Source: Lunatibacter salilacus (GTDB lineage: Bacteria; Bacteroidota; Bacteroidia; Cytophagales; Cyclobacteriaceae). Taken from it: a stretch of 48,739 nt of DNA. The translations under genes and the position numbers were made by a program. Below, in pieces: positions 25,611 to 35,378 of this stretch. Positions within the stretch are counted from its first letter, which is position 1; each line of letters starts with the position of its first letter. The notes beneath the pieces are model-generated. The model made no database searches, was not told the DNA's origin, and saw nothing but the letters and a program-made list of their open reading frames with translations. The stretch lies in contig NZ_VOLC01000031.1 in the NCBI RefSeq assembly GCF_009797935.1, positions 1 through 48,739 of the forward strand. Reading direction: 5' to 3'.

Positions 25611-27236
25611 ATGAAAATTTTGAAAACTTACTTCCTGGTTTGTCTTTGTTTCATCACCAGTTTTTCCTGCACCACCAAAAAGGCCGTGGTTGGTAGCGAA
25701 TCAAATTATAAGGAAGGAGCAATAACCCTAGAACCGAAATGGGAGCGTAGAAATACGGGTGTTTGGATAGTAGCTCCTTTGGTTGGCGCAGGCATAGGAG
25801 GTGCATATGGTTACAATTCAGAAGTCTTCGAAGGTTTGGAAAATCAAGAGCAAAATGTTCTTGCGTTTGGCGGGGCAGGACTGGTAGGCGGTTTACTGAT
25901 TGCCGGAGCGGTAAGAAACAACTCGCTGAGGAAGAAGCCTGTTAGTGCCAAACCCAATGAATATACCACATGGACGAAAAAATATAACCGAAAAAACGGG
26001 ACAAATTATTCTTTTCTCAGAGAAGTAAAGGGTGGACATATTCTCCTCACCCCCGAGAAATTAACTGAAGAACTGGATCGTTTTCAGTCCGAATATCAGG
26101 ACGTAATCTCTTCTTTGAATAATAATCCATCTGTAAATTGGGATATGCTGGACCGATACCGCAGATTTGGTCAGGATAAATCGTTTGAATTTTTTCCGGA
26201 ACAGCGAGTCGAATTGACCCGTCTAATAGCCCAAAGGGAACCCAAGGCTGCTTATGCTACATTGAGCGAAAAAATGGAACAGATAGTCCGTAAGCCTCTG
26301 GATTTAGAAAACGTGCTTCTCTTATCGTATCTCAAACAGAATAACCGTGCTCTGTATGCCAAGCTGTCAACGGCACAACAGAACAGTTTGCAGCAAATGG
26401 CAGATGCCTATGCAAGCCGGATTTTTACCGCGCATTTTGAAAAAATTCGGAATGCGTCACTCCAGTCATTGGATAAAAAGGACCTGGCATCGGCGCAACG
26501 TATAGATGAAGTTTACAACCTGCTTACCAATCAGACTCGAGGATTTTCACAGTTACAGGTGGTAGATGAAATGTTTGCCTACATCAGGGAATTAAAAGGT
26601 GAGGTGGTTTCAGAAAATGAAACGAAGATAGCTGCCTACTTTCAAAGGCTAAACACCAATAGCCAACTGACAGCAGCCAGGTCTCAGTATCTGGATAATA
26701 CCGATCAGCGTCCTGTCGTACAACGCCTGAATTCCTTGGCGGAGACCGTATCATCTCAGATTCTTGCAGAGGCCGAAAGAAGGGAAGCGGAGCAGGCACG
26801 GCAGGCTAGAGAAAGGGAAATAGCGAAATTTCAGACACTAATGAATCAAACAACCCCTACAGGGGAGCCAACAGAGGAGCAAATGAGATTTGCGATTCAA
26901 ATGCAGGTAGATTTTAAGAATCAAGAGTTGGGAAATTTGGCTAACGCCGAGTATGACAGGGATAATCCCATGAGCGCATTTTCGGCTTTAATAGGAACAT
27001 TCGTGAAGGGTACGGAACATTATCTTGAATATTTCCGAAAAATTGCCTGTGAAAAGTCGGCCGGCCGTGGAGGTTATGTGTGTGATTATTCCTTAAAACG
27101 AAATGTCAAGGGAGGCGTGAGTGGGAATATGGCAAATTCAATGATAAGCCAGTTGGGGGCCGGATTGGCAACTATCGAAACCGGGAGATTTGTAAAAAAT
27201 GAGGGAATATGGATGGTAGTGGAAATAAAAAAATGA
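25611..27236 (+). CDS. Lipoprotein with glycine-zipper segment
   Basis: From the ATG at 25611 the product is 541 residues beginning MKILKTYFLVCLCFITSFSC, an SPII lipoprotein; an ATG ten codons earlier (25581) is less likely. A glycine-rich hydrophobic stretch follows (VAPLVGAGIGGAYGY ... FGGAGLVGGLLIAGAV, about 50-100). This glycine zipper probably inserts in a membrane. The rest is long, helical and charged (about 140-480), with a C-terminal part containing the Cys pair CEKSAGRGGYVC. The function is unknown. It has the same orientation as the secreted pair, 190 bases behind, and a strong hairpin follows it, so it may belong to that group. Confidence 0.65.
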   Translation: MKILKTYFLVCLCFITSFSCTTKKAVVGSESNYKEGAITLEPKWERRNTGVWIVAPLVGAGIGGAYGYNSEVFEGLENQEQNVLAFGGAGLVGGLLIAGAVRNNSLRKKPVSAKPNEYTTWTKKYNRKNGTNYSFLREVKGGHILLTPEKLTEELDRFQSEYQDVISSLNNNPSVNWDMLDRYRRFGQDKSFEFFPEQRVELTRLIAQREPKAAYATLSEKMEQIVRKPLDLENVLLLSYLKQNNRALYAKLSTAQQNSLQQMADAYASRIFTAHFEKIRNASLQSLDKKDLASAQRIDEVYNLLTNQTRGFSQLQVVDEMFAYIRELKGEVVSENETKIAAYFQRLNTNSQLTAARSQYLDNTDQRPVVQRLNSLAETVSSQILAEAERREAEQARQAREREIAKFQTLMNQTTPTGEPTEEQMRFAIQMQVDFKNQELGNLANAEYDRDNPMSAFSALIGTFVKGTEHYLEYFRKIACEKSAGRGGYVCDYSLKRNVKGGVSGNMANSMISQLGAGLATIETGRFVKNEGIWMVVEIKK

Positions 27237-27290
27237 TCGTGAAGCAGGCAACAAAGGAGAAGTAGCCTGACTTTTCAAACAGTGGCTTTC

Positions 27291-27321
27291 GCCAGACCCT
27301 GCCAACAGCAGGCGGTCTGGC
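27291..27321 (+). terminator. Strong GC-rich hairpin after the glycine-zipper lipoprotein
   Basis: GCCAGACC (27291-27298) and GGTCTGGC (27314-27321) pair perfectly, with a further CCTGC/GCAGG inside, followed by TTATTAT. It lies 55 bases beyond the stop codon. A very similar hairpin is, to my knowledge, common between Bacteroidota genes, so it may also be a dispersed repeat. Confidence 0.6.
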
Positions 27322-27492
27322 TTATTATCTAAATCCAATCTAACGCCGTTACCAAACCATTCGCCGTCTATCCGCTTTACTTTCCGCCCTGAATTAACTT
27401 TTTATTATTAAAATAATTATTTATAATTGTATGAATTTACGAACGAATCGGTTTTGTTCGATTTATGACCCAAAAACCTAACTCCCAAAATA

Positions 27493-28047
27493 ATGAATTT
27501 CCAAAATCTAGGCGAAGTAGAAATATGGAAGTTAATTGAAAAGGGAAATGAGCATGCCTTTGCTTTTATCTATCAGGAGTATTCTGATGATCTTTTTAAG
27601 TACGGTTACAAATTCACACAAAATCAGGACCTTATTGAGGATGTAATCCAAGATGTTTACGTCGTACTTTGGGAACAACGTACATGCATCCAAATCCAAC
27701 GGTCAATCAAATACTATCTTTTTTCAGCTTTTAGACGGGACCTTATCAGACATATTAACTTTTCTTATCAAAACGAGCCACTGGAAGAATATCATTCCAA
27801 AATCGCTTGGGAAAAATCCTTTATGGATATATTGGAGGAGAATCAGGTAATCCTAGAATCAAAAACAAACTTAAGTAAGGCCCTGGAAATCTTGCCCACC
27901 CGCCAAAAAGAAGCAATCTATTTGCGCTATATCCACGAAATGGCTTACAATGAAATCTCAGACCTGATGGGTTTACAAATGCCATCTCTTTACAATCTCA
28001 TCTTTAGAGCCTTAAAAACGCTTAAGGAAAATTTACACTCCGTTTAA
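27493..28047 (+). CDS. ECF sigma-70 factor (FecI-like)
   Basis: A 184-residue extracytoplasmic-function sigma factor. Region 2 (about 22-90) has EHAFAFIYQEYSDDLFKYGY and the helix DLIEDVIQDVYVVLWEQR. Region 4 (about 125-178) has LPTRQKEAIYLRYIHEMAYN and the HTH EISDLMGLQMPSLYNLIFRA. It is the standard Bacteroidota type that starts an ECF / FecR / SusC / SusD set. It should direct RNA polymerase to the downstream transporter genes when released by the FecR anti-sigma protein, whose gene follows 104 bases later. Upstream, TATAATTG (27422-27429) differs in one base from TAnnTTTG. Confidence 0.92.
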   Translation: MNFQNLGEVEIWKLIEKGNEHAFAFIYQEYSDDLFKYGYKFTQNQDLIEDVIQDVYVVLWEQRTCIQIQRSIKYYLFSAFRRDLIRHINFSYQNEPLEEYHSKIAWEKSFMDILEENQVILESKTNLSKALEILPTRQKEAIYLRYIHEMAYNEISDLMGLQMPSLYNLIFRALKTLKENLHSV

Positions 28048-28151
28048 TCTTCCATTGTCACACCAAGTTTTTTAAAAAAATAAATTTTTTCAAAATTGAA
28101 TGATGAGATTATGGGTTGCCTCTCCTCTTATGTGGCGACAATGCGTAACTA

Positions 28152-29207
28152 ATGAAAAATTTCAATACGGTCGAGGACTTTCTTGAAGATAGGTCCTTCA
28201 GGGATAATGTACTACGAAAGGATCCAAAAGCAGGTGCCCTGTGGAAAGGCTATTTGGAGAATTTTCCTGAAAGAAAGGAAATATATAGACAGGCTGAGCG
28301 GATTCTTCTGGAGCTGAATGCTGCGGAGTGTGAGCGGACCGAAAAAAGCAGAAGAAAAACTTACGACAATATAACTCAGCGGTTAGGACTGAATACCCCC
28401 AAAACTACACTTTCTAAGAAACCATCGAAGCCAGAATCGAAATCCACAACTCGCCGCTATGCAGTTTATCTATCAATTGCTTTATTAATAGGGGCGGCAC
28501 TGTTCACAGTTGTATCACAAAATCCCCTTAACGACATCAGTGATACCCAAGAGAAAATACAGTGGGTGGTAAAGTCAAACCCTAAAGGTCAAAAATCCAG
28601 ATTTCATCTGCCCGATGGTAGTAGTGTGGTGGTAAATTCGGAGAGTGAGATTAGATATAAAAATTCGTTCGGAAAGACTGACAGACAATTATACCTAGTG
28701 GGAGAATCATTCTTTGAAGTAGCTTCTGATTCACTATTGCCATTTGAAGTGCATACACGGGGTTTGGTGGTTACGGCTTTAGGTACTGCATTTAATATCA
28801 ACAGCTTTGCGGATCAGCCAGTGAATGTACAGTTGGCAGGAGGAAAAGTGAAAGTGCAAAAGGAAAATGACGAAACGGAAATTTTCTACCTGAAGCCTGG
28901 TGAGGAGATAGTTTGGGATGGCGTTGAGGAAATCAAAAAGAGAAGTTTTGACTTAAAAAATGCTTTCCTCTGGAAAGAGGGGAAATTGCGATTCAAAGGG
29001 CATTCCATTTCTGAATTTAAAGCCATACTCGAAAGGTGGTATGGGGTAGATATCGAGGTGGTCGGTCCGATAGAACCCGGTCTGAAGATAAAGGGCGAAT
29101 TTGACAATGCTTATCTAAGTGAAGTATTGGAAAGTGTTGGGTATGCCTATGGCTTTGTATACAAAATAGACCAAAAACGAGTGACAATTAATTTTAAACC
29201 AAAATAA
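28152..29207 (+). CDS. FecR-type anti-sigma factor
   Basis: A 351-residue single-pass inner-membrane regulator. The cytoplasmic N-terminus (1-95) would hold the sigma factor. A membrane helix lies at about 97-117 (YAVYLSIALLIGAALFTVV). The periplasmic FecR domain (about 138-240) includes FHLPDGSSVVVNSESEIRY and LYLVGESFFEVASDS. The C-terminal DUF4974 (about 275-350, FKGHSISEFKAILERWYGVD) contacts the STN domain of the partner SusC. It is full length. It follows the sigma gene and precedes the SusC gene, the normal order for trans-envelope signalling. Confidence 0.93.
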   Translation: MKNFNTVEDFLEDRSFRDNVLRKDPKAGALWKGYLENFPERKEIYRQAERILLELNAAECERTEKSRRKTYDNITQRLGLNTPKTTLSKKPSKPESKSTTRRYAVYLSIALLIGAALFTVVSQNPLNDISDTQEKIQWVVKSNPKGQKSRFHLPDGSSVVVNSESEIRYKNSFGKTDRQLYLVGESFFEVASDSLLPFEVHTRGLVVTALGTAFNINSFADQPVNVQLAGGKVKVQKENDETEIFYLKPGEEIVWDGVEEIKKRSFDLKNAFLWKEGKLRFKGHSISEFKAILERWYGVDIEVVGPIEPGLKIKGEFDNAYLSEVLESVGYAYGFVYKIDQKRVTINFKPK

Positions 29208-29243
29208 ACCGCTATGTACCAATGAAGATTCCAAGCAAATAAA

Positions 29244-29310
29244 AGAGCCGATGACAGGTCACCGGCTCTACAGTGCAAATAAGTAAGTTTCCGAGGCTAA
29301 ACTTATTTGC
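29244..29310 (+). promoter_or_regulatory. Two successive hairpins in the susC leader
   Basis: The first hairpin pairs AGAGCCG (29244-29250) with CGGCTCT (29263-29269); TGAC/GTCA also pair inside. The second pairs GCAAATAAGT (29275-29284) perfectly with ACTTATTTGC (29301-29310). Both lie between the fecR stop and the SusC start and could serve as a partial terminator or leader that sets SusC expression apart from the sigma/anti-sigma pair. Confidence 0.5.
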
Positions 29311-29354
29311 GTTGTTTCATCGCAGTTATTCACAACAACAAAACATTCAAAATT

Positions 29355-32300
29355 ATGAAAAAAACATTACATGCCCTGTGTATGGTGGGAAAATACTATC
29401 TCTATGGATTTGTGTTTCAACTCTTTTTCTTACAAATGATCCAAGCGGACCCTACAAAAGCACAGGGTTCAATGGATATGAAAGAGGTGTTACTGACGTT
29501 GAATTTGGAAAATGCCTCTTTGAGTGAGGCTTTTGATCAAATTAATGTGCATTCCGGTTTCTCTTTTATTATAGATGACCGTCTCTTGGCAAGAACAGTT
29601 CCCGTGAACATGACTATCCAAAATCAGTCACTTGAAGATGTTCTATATACACTTGCGGCAAACCATGGGTTGGCCTTTAAACAGGTAAATTATAAAATCA
29701 GCGTTAAGGCATCAAACCGGAGGGGAAATGAGCCTCCCATTGTGGTGGATATAACCGTGACTGGTCGGGTAGTGGATGAAAACGAGGAACCCATTCCGGG
29801 AGTAACGGTTTCAGTCCCTGGGACATCTCTAGGTACGGCAACGGATATCGACGGTAATTACAGCATTACCGTACCTGAGGGATCTGCGCTTATATTTTCT
29901 TTTATCGGATACGAAAGCCAACGGGTTACTATTGGCGACCAAAGTATCATCAATATCTCTTTAAGCGAAGATGTCTCTTCCCTACAGGAAGTCGTGGTAG
30001 TAGGATATGGAACACAGAAGAAAAGTGATCTTACCGGAGCCATTGTCAGTATAGGGAGTGAAACTCTAAATGAGCGACCAATTACCAATGTTGCTCAGGC
30101 ATTACAAGGCAACGCAGCAGGGGTACACGTTACGACCAATATGCGTCCGGGAGAATTACCTGCCGTACGGATCAGGGGGAACAGATCAATAAATGCTTCC
30201 AATGATCCGCTGTATGTCGTGGACGGCATTCCTATAGTAACTCAGTTGGGAGTTAATTCCTTTTCCCTCAATGATATTAATCCTAATGATATTCAATCCA
30301 TAGAAATCCTCAAAGATGCTTCAGCTACTGCAATTTATGGATCAAGGGGTGCCAACGGAGTTATCCTTGTAACCACCAAAAAGGGACAAAAGGGTAGGGT
30401 AACCGTAGACTATAATGCCACTGTCTCATTTGATTCCTATAGAAATTTAACAGATTGGATGAACGGTGGGCAATACGTCGATATATGGAGGGAATCACTA
30501 ATCAATGGAAGACTGTACGGTGATGCGTCCAATCAAGATTTGAATACTCAGGCCCAATCCTGGTATCCGGATCCATTTTTAGACCAGCAGGTAATGGGCC
30601 TAGGACAGGATACCCGAGCCAGGGATGGAGTATGGGCGGGGTACGAGTGGGACGAGTTTGGAGTCACTCCCCGTCTTAGACCTACCACTGCGGAAGAACA
30701 AGCCATGGGGTGGCCTGCACAGGTTCCTATCTACAATGCAGGAAATGTCAGGGACCATGATTGGCAAAGAGATGTAACCCGACAAGGAGTCACAAACATA
30801 CATCAAGTTTCCCTTTCAGCAGGAACAGACCGATCAAGGCTATATCTGTCATTAGGGTACTTCAATCAAAAAGGGGTGCAACGTGATCAGGATTTTGAGC
30901 GGTTTACATTGAACTTAAATGGTGACATTAATCCAACAAACTGGTTGACTATAGGTACGTCTGTGCTTGGGTCATTTTCTACCCAAAATTTTGGCTTTAT
31001 GGGACCGAATACCAGCAATACTGGCGCAAAAGATTTGTTCTCCAGAGCGAACAACCAATTTCCTTATGCATTGCCACGTGACGAGAACGGAAGTTTTATC
31101 GCCAATCCCGGTGGTAATTTGAATCTTTGGAATCCGCTTATGGATATTGAAAATGCGCTCAATGAAAGACGTTCTTCTTCATTGATGTCCAATATGTTTG
31201 CGGAAGTGGCCTTTACCCCTTGGTTGAAATACCGATTAAACTTCGGCGGACAAATAAGGAACTTTAGAAACGGCAGTTGGACCGGACCCGGATCATCCAA
31301 TCACCTTAACCTACGTCCGAATACCGCGGGAATGTCACGCGATGAGAATTTTTCATGGGTAAACGAAAACCTTATATTTATTGATAAAACAATAGCGGAG
31401 AAACATGTCATAGGAGTGACCCTGCTTTATTCTACGCAGTATTCCCGTCGGGAAGGAATGAATATTGGGGTATCCAACACCATTGTTCCCGCCAGCCGAT
31501 GGTATGACCTCAATTCCAACGCAAATGGTAGACCTGATAGCTACGGTACTTCATTTACTGAAAATACCCTGTCGTCCTATATGGCAAGAATCAATTATTC
31601 GTTCAACGACAAATACTTGCTAACTGCTTCGGGACGATATGATGGGGCATCAGTATTGGCACCGGGATATAAGTGGGATTTCTTTCCTTCCTTTTCCGCA
31701 GCTTGGAAGATGCAGGAAGAGCCGTTCCTGAGGGATGTTACTTGGTTAAACGAGTTGAAACCCCGACTGGGATTTGGTGTTACCGGTAATTCTTCCGTAA
31801 ATCCTTATACCACTACCGGCCCGCTAAGCCGTAATCCATACGTGTTTGGTGGACAAGCAGCATTTGGCTTTCTACCCCAGTTGGTCCAAAACCCGAACTT
31901 GGGTTGGGAGAAAACAGGTCAGTGGAATGCCGGGTTGGATTTCGGCGTATTGGAAGGCAGAATTCAGGGCTCACTGGAAGTTTATGACATGACCACGACA
32001 GGCTTGATCTTTGGCAGATCCCTACCAGCGGTTACCGGCTATGTTCAAAAATTCGAAAACATAGGCAGCACGAGAAACAGAGGACTAGAATTGAGTCTTT
32101 CCACAGTCAATATGGAGAGACCAGACTTTTCCTGGCAGACAGATTTTAACTTTGGTGCCAACAGGGAGGAAATTATGGAATTAGTCAATGGAAAGGAAGA
32201 CATGATTGCCAATAATTTGTTTATCGGCCATCCCATACATTCTTTCTTTGATTATGAGCAAGCGGGCATTTGGCAGAATACCCCGGAGGATTTGGAAGCC

Positions 32301-32924
32301 ATGAGTAATTTCAACGAAAATGGTCACCGATTCTACCCTGGTACGGTCAAAGTTGTGGATCAAAATGGTGATTTTAGAATTGACAGTGATGACCGTGTCG
32401 TTGTGGGTAGTCGACAACCGCGATGGACAGGAGGAATTACAAATACTTTTCGCTATAAAAATTGGACACTTAGCTCCATGGCGTATGCTAGAATTGGCCA
32501 GACTTATATGGGAGGTTACCCGCATTATGGCGGGATATGGCCTAATGGTAGAGCGGAGACTGACTTTTGGAGATGGGACAATGCTGGCGGTAGATGGCCT
32601 TTGCCGATCCAAGGTGCAAATGTTGAGAATATTACGACAGCCACGCAGTTTAATGATGGTTCCTTTGTAGCCATCAGGCATATTTCGCTTGCATACGATT
32701 TCCCACAAGCCCTTATTGAGCAATTTCGTATGTCCAATTTTCAGATTAATGTGCAGGTCGTCAACCCTTTCCTTTTCGGGGGAGACATTGTAAGACTGGG
32801 AATAAATCCCGATGACGACACGTCATGGGAAAACCGGAACGCCGCTGGCGATCCTCTGGGTGGAATGAACAGTAACACCATCCTTCCCCAAAGTTTTGTA
32901 ATCAGCTTAAGAGCTGGATTTTGA
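29355..32924 (+). CDS. SusC/RagA TonB-dependent outer-membrane transporter with STN domain
   Basis: I chose the ATG at 29355 (MKKTLHALCM); an earlier TTG at 29307 adds residues before the signal peptide. The product is 1189 residues. It has an STN domain (about 46-118, LENASLSEAFDQINVHSGFS), a carboxypeptidase-regulatory-like domain (about 133-203, VTGRVVDENEEPIPGVTVSV), a plug (about 220-330, starting VVVGYGTQKKSDLTGA) and a 22-strand barrel to the C-terminal Phe (VISLRAGF). It imports a ligand bound by the SusD partner, using TonB energy. The STN domain signals occupancy to FecR. No enzyme gene is near, so the ligand (glycan, peptide or other) cannot be told. Confidence 0.94.
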   Translation: MKKTLHALCMVGKYYLYGFVFQLFFLQMIQADPTKAQGSMDMKEVLLTLNLENASLSEAFDQINVHSGFSFIIDDRLLARTVPVNMTIQNQSLEDVLYTLAANHGLAFKQVNYKISVKASNRRGNEPPIVVDITVTGRVVDENEEPIPGVTVSVPGTSLGTATDIDGNYSITVPEGSALIFSFIGYESQRVTIGDQSIINISLSEDVSSLQEVVVVGYGTQKKSDLTGAIVSIGSETLNERPITNVAQALQGNAAGVHVTTNMRPGELPAVRIRGNRSINASNDPLYVVDGIPIVTQLGVNSFSLNDINPNDIQSIEILKDASATAIYGSRGANGVILVTTKKGQKGRVTVDYNATVSFDSYRNLTDWMNGGQYVDIWRESLINGRLYGDASNQDLNTQAQSWYPDPFLDQQVMGLGQDTRARDGVWAGYEWDEFGVTPRLRPTTAEEQAMGWPAQVPIYNAGNVRDHDWQRDVTRQGVTNIHQVSLSAGTDRSRLYLSLGYFNQKGVQRDQDFERFTLNLNGDINPTNWLTIGTSVLGSFSTQNFGFMGPNTSNTGAKDLFSRANNQFPYALPRDENGSFIANPGGNLNLWNPLMDIENALNERRSSSLMSNMFAEVAFTPWLKYRLNFGGQIRNFRNGSWTGPGSSNHLNLRPNTAGMSRDENFSWVNENLIFIDKTIAEKHVIGVTLLYSTQYSRREGMNIGVSNTIVPASRWYDLNSNANGRPDSYGTSFTENTLSSYMARINYSFNDKYLLTASGRYDGASVLAPGYKWDFFPSFSAAWKMQEEPFLRDVTWLNELKPRLGFGVTGNSSVNPYTTTGPLSRNPYVFGGQAAFGFLPQLVQNPNLGWEKTGQWNAGLDFGVLEGRIQGSLEVYDMTTTGLIFGRSLPAVTGYVQKFENIGSTRNRGLELSLSTVNMERPDFSWQTDFNFGANREEIMELVNGKEDMIANNLFIGHPIHSFFDYEQAGIWQNTPEDLEAMSNFNENGHRFYPGTVKVVDQNGDFRIDSDDRVVVGSRQPRWTGGITNTFRYKNWTLSSMAYARIGQTYMGGYPHYGGIWPNGRAETDFWRWDNAGGRWPLPIQGANVENITTATQFNDGSFVAIRHISLAYDFPQALIEQFRMSNFQINVQVVNPFLFGGDIVRLGINPDDDTSWENRNAAGDPLGGMNSNTILPQSFVISLRAGF

Positions 32925-32945
32925 TCATTTTAAAAAGAAATTGTC

Positions 32946-35093
32946 ATGACAAAAATTAAATTTATACTAGCGATAGCCGTTATTGGCCTGATTACCTCCT
33001 GCGAAGATTTTCTTGATGAGCAACAGGTAGCCAATTTGACCCAAGAATATTATAGTGATGAAAATGGCCTTGATGCGTTAATTAACGGGTTATATATTTA
33101 TGCCCGAGTCAAACATGAATGGGATGCGAATGGCGCACGCTTGGTAATAGGTGAAACGGATGCTTATGCAAGCACAAGTCCACCATGGGCAAGGATGGAA
33201 ATTGGCACCTATGGAAATGACTTGAGTAGCATTGCAGGAAATGTTAACAATTTTCTAGGTAGTGCCAACGCCGCTTATGCTCCTATGGGCGCTTATCCTC
33301 ATATAAACAACTGCAACATAGCCTTGGATATCCTTGAAAATTCACCTCCGGGTATATTTGCTACGGATCAAAACTTTGCCAATCATCGGAAAGCAGAAAT
33401 CCTTTTCTTAAGATCTTGGGCGTTCTATCTGGTTTCAAACCAACTTGGGGATATTCCATTGGTACTTAACCCGAGAAGAGAGGATAATGGTATCTACGAC
33501 TTTCCGAAATCTTCTTTGGAGGAAATTTATACCCAAATAATCAGTGACGTGCAATTTGCGTTTGAACATCTGCCCACCAATACTCCTCAGGGAAGAATTG
33601 GTAAATGGGCTGCCGGTCATTTTCTTTCCAAATTATATCTAAATAGAGCCCAGGCAGCGGAATTTGAAAACAGTGGAGAAGAGCATCTCAGGATGTTGTT
33701 TAAGGGAAATGTGCCTTCAGATTTAGACAACGCCATTTCAATTGCCACTGAAGTCATCAATGGTGCCGGAGCCTTAGCTCCCGACTACTGGACACTTTTT
33801 GATCCGGAAGTTTCTGAAAACAATCCCCATTCGGAGATATTATGGGCGGCCCAGTTTGACACAAATGTTGGTCTAAATGGCCGGTTTGGCGGGAACCGAT
33901 CTGTTAATTACCATGTAGGAAACTATACGGAACAGTCTGGAGTGAATCGGTCAATGGCTTATGGAAGACCGTTTGGAACCTTTAAGCCCACCGATTGGGG
34001 ATATGATAATTTCAGGGACAAGTTACATGATTCCCGCTATGCCAAAACATTCAGACATGAATATATTGGCAATATGGGATCGAATTCCACTTCCTACACT
34101 TGGAATGAAACTTCCGCAGCTTGGTGGAATGAAAATAAACCTGCAGACCAACCAGAAGTACGGGCAGGTGAAAGAAGAATTCAGCAAGGCAGGAGGGCAC
34201 TTATTTATTTGGAAAATGCGCGGGAAGACGCGTTGGATTCATTGATGGTGATGAGTATGCCTTTCCAATTTATGGTTAGGTGGGTCAGGTCAGCATCTAC
34301 TGGAAATTATTATTACCGCCTATTTATTAACGGTGCCAATATGGGGCTCGGTACACAAACGGCACCATACCTTTCTGTAAAGAAATATGTGGATCCCTCC
34401 CGGGGTGGAAGTACAGATGAAGGCAATTTCAACAGCGAAGCTGGTACACGTGATGCCATTTTGATGAGATTGGCGGAAACCTATCTTATCAGAGCCGAAG
34501 CTTACGGCAGGAAGGGCGACTATGCCTCCGCGGTAAGCGACATCAATGTACTTCGACAGCGGGCTGCATTCAAGGGTGGTGAAGCCCGGCCAAACGCACT
34601 TGTGGAATGGTACCCGGAAGCATCCACACTTTTTCCGGATGAAATCCAACCCCCATATGCGGCTGCGGGAAACTCCTATGATGAAATCGCAGTGACAGAA
34701 GATTATTTCACGCCAGGCACTGCAATGGCTGAAAGAGAGGGATATATACCTTCAGTTTCTTCTAAAGAGGATATGTTTATACATTTTATTTATAATGAAA
34801 AGAATAGGGAATTTCTGGCGGAGGGAATTCTGTGGGAAGATCTTCATAATGCTGGAATTCTATATGAACGGGTGATGCATTACAACCAAATGGCTTCAAC
34901 TGAAAACGGCCACTGGCCCATAGCAACCAATACGGCAGGTGGAAACGGACAGGATGGCCAAGGTAAAGGACAGATGCAAAAGCATCACACATTTAGAATG
35001 TGGCCCTTCAACTATCTGGTACAGTTGACCGATGAAAATGGAAACATACTCAGTTCCGACGCTAGGGAAGCCTATCAGAATCCGGGTTATTAG
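32946..35093 (+). CDS. SusD/RagB surface lipoprotein
   Basis: A 715-residue SPII lipoprotein (signal MTKIKFILAIAVIGLITSC) that caps the SusC barrel and captures its ligand. SusD features: EDFLDEQQVANLTQEYYSDE at the N-terminus, TPR-like helices with LFLRSWAFYLVSNQLGDIPL, and the C-terminal RLAETYLIRAEAYGRKGDYA, DINVLRQRA and EKNREFLAEGILWEDL. It is at the long end for the family (usually 500-650), which is common in Cytophagales. It starts 21 bases after the SusC stop, so the two are co-transcribed. Three inverted repeats follow. Confidence 0.94.
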   Translation: MTKIKFILAIAVIGLITSCEDFLDEQQVANLTQEYYSDENGLDALINGLYIYARVKHEWDANGARLVIGETDAYASTSPPWARMEIGTYGNDLSSIAGNVNNFLGSANAAYAPMGAYPHINNCNIALDILENSPPGIFATDQNFANHRKAEILFLRSWAFYLVSNQLGDIPLVLNPRREDNGIYDFPKSSLEEIYTQIISDVQFAFEHLPTNTPQGRIGKWAAGHFLSKLYLNRAQAAEFENSGEEHLRMLFKGNVPSDLDNAISIATEVINGAGALAPDYWTLFDPEVSENNPHSEILWAAQFDTNVGLNGRFGGNRSVNYHVGNYTEQSGVNRSMAYGRPFGTFKPTDWGYDNFRDKLHDSRYAKTFRHEYIGNMGSNSTSYTWNETSAAWWNENKPADQPEVRAGERRIQQGRRALIYLENAREDALDSLMVMSMPFQFMVRWVRSASTGNYYYRLFINGANMGLGTQTAPYLSVKKYVDPSRGGSTDEGNFNSEAGTRDAILMRLAETYLIRAEAYGRKGDYASAVSDINVLRQRAAFKGGEARPNALVEWYPEASTLFPDEIQPPYAAAGNSYDEIAVTEDYFTPGTAMAEREGYIPSVSSKEDMFIHFIYNEKNREFLAEGILWEDLHNAGILYERVMHYNQMASTENGHWPIATNTAGGNGQDGQGKGQMQKHHTFRMWPFNYLVQLTDENGNILSSDAREAYQNPGY

Positions 35094-35101
35094 ATGTGGG
35101 C

Positions 35102-35168
35102 AAACCTTCCAGGTTTTATCGATAATTCGCCATTTGTTCAAATTAAACTTTTGAAACCTGGAAGGTTT
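35102..35168. repeat. Inverted repeat with 15-bp arms after susD
   Basis: AAACCTTCCAGGTTT (35102-35116) is the exact reverse complement of 35154-35168, and each arm is itself nearly palindromic. The spacer is 37 bases. This motif is one I associate with dispersed intergenic repeats in Bacteroidota. Confidence 0.65.
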
Positions 35169-35220
35169 TCTTCCTATTTACACGAGAGTGTTGTAGATTT
35201 TAGGCATTAGCATCATTTCA

Positions 35221-35251
35221 AATCGCCACAGGATAATCTTCTGTGGCGATT
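35221..35251 (+). terminator. Hairpin terminator after the SusCD operon
   Basis: AATCGCCACAG (35221-35231) pairs perfectly with CTGTGGCGATT (35241-35251) over a 9-base loop, followed by a short AT-rich stretch. Confidence 0.65.
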
Positions 35252-35325
35252 ATTACATCCTATAATAGATGAAAAAATTGTCCTGAACTTTCTATTTAGG
35301 TTAGCTTACTTTCCAAAAATAAAAT

Positions 35326-35351
35326 TGCAGCTGTCAATTGAAACAGCTGCA
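35326..35351. terminator. Bidirectional terminator between susD and the baeRF gene
   Basis: TGCAGCTGT (35326-35334) and ACAGCTGCA (35343-35351) form a 9-bp stem with an 8-base loop, flanked by AAAAT before and TTTTAAT after. That suits termination of both convergent transcripts. Confidence 0.65.
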
Positions 35352-35378
35352 TTTTAATATAATCTAAATCGTCTATTT

